Assembly: GCF_000521865.1 (NCBI RefSeq)
Contig: NZ_JAME01000039.1
Coordinates: 1-38,274, forward strand
Direction: 5' to 3'
Origin: Roseivivax isoporae LMG 25204
GTDB taxonomy: Bacteria > Pseudomonadota > Alphaproteobacteria > Rhodobacterales > Rhodobacteraceae
Length of the DNA: 38,274 nucleotides
Position numbers and translations under genes: made by a program. Positions 35,979 to 38,274 of the stretch are shown here, piece after piece; position 1 is the stretch's first letter, and every line of letters begins with the position of its first letter. The notes beneath the pieces were generated by a model, which saw only the letters and a program-made list of their open reading frames with translations, was not told the DNA's origin and did no database searches.

Positions 35979-37571
35979 ATGGCACGCGACGAATGGTGGC
36001 GGGGCGCCGTGACGTACCAGATCTATCCGCGGTCCTTCCAGGATGACGACGGCGACGGCATGGGCGACCTGCGCGGCATCACCCGCCGGCTGGGCCATGT
36101 GGCGGATTTGGGCGTCGACGCGATCTGGCTTTCGCCGGTCTTCACCTCGCCCATGGCGGACATGGGCTACGACGTGTCCGATCACCGCGACATCGACCCG
36201 AGCTTCGGCACCCTCGCGGATTTCGACGCGCTGGTGGACGAGGCGCACCGGCTGGGCCTGAAGGTCATCATCGACCAGGTGCTGTCGCATTCCTCGGACC
36301 GCCATCCGTTCTTTACCCAGAGCCGGGCGAGCCGCGACAATCCCAAGGCGGACTGGTACGTCTGGCACGATCCCAAGGTGGACGGGACGCCGCCGAACAA
36401 CTGGCAGGCCATCTTCGGCGGGCCGGCCTGGACCTGGGACGTGCGGCGCAAGCAGTACTACTTCCACCAGTTCCTGCCGCAGCAGCCCGACCTCAACTTC
36501 CACAATCCCGAGGTGCGGGCGTGGGTCCTCGAGACCCTGCGGTTCTGGCTCGAGCGGGGGGTCGACGGGTTCCGGCTGGACGCGGTGAACCATTTCTTCC
36601 ACGACGCCGAGCTCAGGGACAACCCGCCCGACTGGCGCGAGAAGACCGAGCCCGACTACAAGACCTTCGAGATGCAGTTCCCGAAATATTCCAAGAACCG
36701 GCCGGAGAACCTGCCGTTCATGGAGGAGATGCGGCGCGTGCTCGACGGCTACGAGGGGCGCGTGTTCATCGGCGAGATCGGCGAGGCGCACCACCCGGCG
36801 GAGCGGCTGGCGGAGTACACCGCCGCGGGCCGGCTGCACATGGCCTACAATTCGGAGCTGATGGGCACGCGGTTCTCGGCCGCGCATGTGCGCCGGCAGA
36901 TCGACCGGCTGTTCACGGAGACGCCGGAGAGCTGGCCGTGCTGGGCGTTCTCGAACCACGACGTGCCGCGGCACGTGTCGCGCTGGGCGACCTACGGCAC
37001 CGACCAGGATGCGCTGGCGCGCATGTGCGGGACGCTGCTTCTGTCGCTCGAGGGCTCGGTCTGCCTGTACCAGGGCGAGGAGCTGGGGCTCGGGCAGGCG
37101 GACCTGGCCTACGAGGAGCTGGTCGATCCCGAGGGGCTGAACTTCTGGCCGGACAACAAGGGGCGCGACGGCTGCCGCACGCCCATGGTCTGGGAGGACG
37201 GGCCGCATGGCGGGTTCTCGGCCGCGGAGGTCACCTGGCTGCCGGTGAAGCCGCCGCACCTGACCCGCACCGTGGCGTCGCAGCAGGGACAGGCGGCCTC
37301 GGTGCTCGAGACCTACCGGGCGATGGTGGCGCTGCGGAAGGCCGCGCCGGAGCTGCGCACCGGGCGCACGACCTTCCTCGACACCGACGAGCCGGTGCTC
37401 ATGTTCCGGCGCGGCGAGGGGCATCTGTGCGTCTTCAACCTCGGGCCCGCGGCGACCGAGGTGGCGCTGCCGGGCGCGCTGGCGGCGGATCTCGCGGTGA
37501 ACGGGGCGGAGGTCGCGGACGGCATGGCGCGCCTGCCGGGCAACGGCGCGCTGGTCGGCCGGCTGGCCTGA
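35979..37571 (+). CDS. aglA: Alpha-glucosidase of the agl system (GH13)
   Basis: A 530-residue cytoplasmic GH13 enzyme close to AglA of Sinorhizobium meliloti (MARDEWWRGAVTYQIYPRSFQDDDGDGMGDL). Nucleophile Asp201 is in GFRLDAVNHFF, acid/base Glu266 in FIGEIGEAHH, and Asp328 in SNHDVPRH. Ala follows the nucleophile, which fits alpha-1,4/alpha-1,2-type disaccharides such as maltose or sucrose. There is no signal peptide, so it acts on imported sugar. AAAGGAGA precedes the ATG. It is divergent from aglR, and two operator-like palindromes lie in the promoter region. Confidence 0.93.
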   Translation: MARDEWWRGAVTYQIYPRSFQDDDGDGMGDLRGITRRLGHVADLGVDAIWLSPVFTSPMADMGYDVSDHRDIDPSFGTLADFDALVDEAHRLGLKVIIDQVLSHSSDRHPFFTQSRASRDNPKADWYVWHDPKVDGTPPNNWQAIFGGPAWTWDVRRKQYYFHQFLPQQPDLNFHNPEVRAWVLETLRFWLERGVDGFRLDAVNHFFHDAELRDNPPDWREKTEPDYKTFEMQFPKYSKNRPENLPFMEEMRRVLDGYEGRVFIGEIGEAHHPAERLAEYTAAGRLHMAYNSELMGTRFSAAHVRRQIDRLFTETPESWPCWAFSNHDVPRHVSRWATYGTDQDALARMCGTLLLSLEGSVCLYQGEELGLGQADLAYEELVDPEGLNFWPDNKGRDGCRTPMVWEDGPHGGFSAAEVTWLPVKPPHLTRTVASQQGQAASVLETYRAMVALRKAAPELRTGRTTFLDTDEPVLMFRRGEGHLCVFNLGPAATEVALPGALAADLAVNGAEVADGMARLPGNGALVGRLA

Positions 37572-37643
37572 GGCCGGCGGCCCCCTTGCCATCGGCGCCG
37601 CGAGGGCGCAGGTCGGCGGGGGGACAGGCCCCAGGGAGGCGAG

Positions 37644-38274
37644 ATGACCGACGAGACCCCGCTCGACGCCGCGCACCGCGTGATGACCGAGGCGCCCGAG
37701 GACGACGCGGCGCGGCTGCGGTTCTACGCGCGGCTCGCGGACAGCGAACTCTGCCTGATGCTCGTGCGCGAGGCCGAGGGCGGCACGCTCGATCCCGAGA
37801 TCTTCGCGGTGGAGGGCGGACGGTTCGTGCTGGCCTTCGACCGGGAGGATCGGCTCGCGGCCTTCGCGGGGCGCGCGGTGGCCTACGCGGCCATGCCGGG
37901 CCGGGCGCTGGCCGGCATGCTGGCGGGGCAGGGCGTGGGGATCGGGCTGAACCTCGACGCCGCGCCGTCGGCCATGCTGCTGCCGGCCGAGGCGGTGGAC
38001 TGGCTGGCGAACACGCTCGCCGAGGCGGAGGGCACGCCGGCGCCGGCCGAGGCGCGCCCGGTGGAGGTGCGCCCGCCCGAGGGGCTGCCGCGGACGCTGC
38101 TGGCCGCGCTGGACGGGGCGCTCGCCCGGGCCGGGGGCATCGCGTCGCACGCGGCGCTGGCCGCCGTGCGCTACGAGGACGGCGGGCGCGGGCATCTTCT
38201 GGCCATCGTCGGCGCGGCGCCCGGCGCGGAGGGCGCGCTGGCGCGGTCGGTGCAGGAGGCGCTGGTCTTCTCTG
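37644..38274 (+). CDS. SseB-family protein (partial, cut by window end)
   Basis: The first 210 codons are visible, with the frame open to the end of the window. MTDETPLDAAHRVMTEAPEDDAARLRFYARLADSELCLML is the SseB N-terminal pattern. PEIFAVEGGRFVLAFDREDRLAAF and GVGIGLNLDAAPSAMLLPAEAVDWL follow, as in SseB-type domains. A second domain starts near residue 145. The function is not known in this group. AGGGAGG ahead of the ATG supports the start. Confidence 0.82.
   Translation, partial: MTDETPLDAAHRVMTEAPEDDAARLRFYARLADSELCLMLVREAEGGTLDPEIFAVEGGRFVLAFDREDRLAAFAGRAVAYAAMPGRALAGMLAGQGVGIGLNLDAAPSAMLLPAEAVDWLANTLAEAEGTPAPAEARPVEVRPPEGLPRTLLAALDGALARAGGIASHAALAAVRYEDGGRGHLLAIVGAAPGAEGALARSVQEALVFS

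Noticed and set aside
1-38274. Mobile element, prophage, CRISPR array, tRNA or rRNA gene
   Set aside because: Reading gaps and gene ends showed no transposase, integrase, regularly spaced repeats, cloverleaf-like sequences or change in composition.

Overview
The window is about 38 kb of very GC-rich chromosome. It appears to come from an alphaproteobacterium of the Rhodobacterales (Rhodobacter/Roseobacter lineage). The evidence is the two-subunit XdhA/XdhB xanthine dehydrogenase, the small Cys-containing lipoprotein typical of that family, the agl alpha-glucoside genes, a leuA leader of the alphaproteobacterial kind, and strong G/C bias at third codon positions. Almost all the sequence is coding, on both strands, in short operons. 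I see no rRNA, tRNA, insertion sequence, prophage, CRISPR array or composition island. This looks like ordinary chromosomal backbone with one accessory-type sugar cluster at the right end.

Left part (1-8.5 kb): xdhB (cut by the window edge) and xdhA on the minus strand, a 56-residue membrane peptide, then on the plus strand a CopD/DUF2269-like membrane protein, the replicative polymerase dnaE, and a hydrolase-OsmC fusion. Amino-acid block (8.5-12.9 kb): leuA on the minus strand behind a leucine-rich leader peptide and mutually exclusive RNA hairpins, divergent from argD-argF. Middle (12.9-25.7 kb): the helicase hrpB, 6-phosphogluconate dehydrogenase, the MeaB/ArgK G protein, rpmB, a class III sirtuin, a low-molecular-weight phosphatase, a DUF1353 lipoprotein, rbsD, cytochrome b561, lepA, acylphosphatase, a small lipoprotein, an esterase and an unrecognised membrane-anchored protein.

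Right-middle (25.7-31.6 kb): an SH3-domain exported protein, a 2-hydroxyacid dehydrogenase, an OmpR-type response regulator followed by a structured, terminator-ended 3' region that may be a small RNA, GTP cyclohydrolase II with a degenerate N-terminal domain, an LLM-type monooxygenase overlapping an L,D-transpeptidase-fold protein, and a uracil-DNA glycosylase family protein.

Right end (31.6-37.6 kb): an alpha-glucoside cluster with a GH13 oligo-1,6-glucosidase-like enzyme, the periplasmic binding protein aglE, the LacI-family repressor aglR and the alpha-glucosidase aglA. Two promoter regions share a palindrome close to CCGAAACGTTTCGG, present three times and nowhere else that I noticed. 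This gives a coherent local regulon: sugar bound by AglE would be imported, then split in the cytoplasm by two GH13 enzymes of different predicted linkage preference, under AglR repression. The permease and ATPase genes expected with aglE are absent here. The window ends inside an SseB-family gene.

The strongest non-coding signals are the leuA attenuator, the AglR operators, the candidate small RNA downstream of the response regulator, and perfect palindromes that carry the stop codons of convergent gene pairs. I found no wholly novel multi-gene system.
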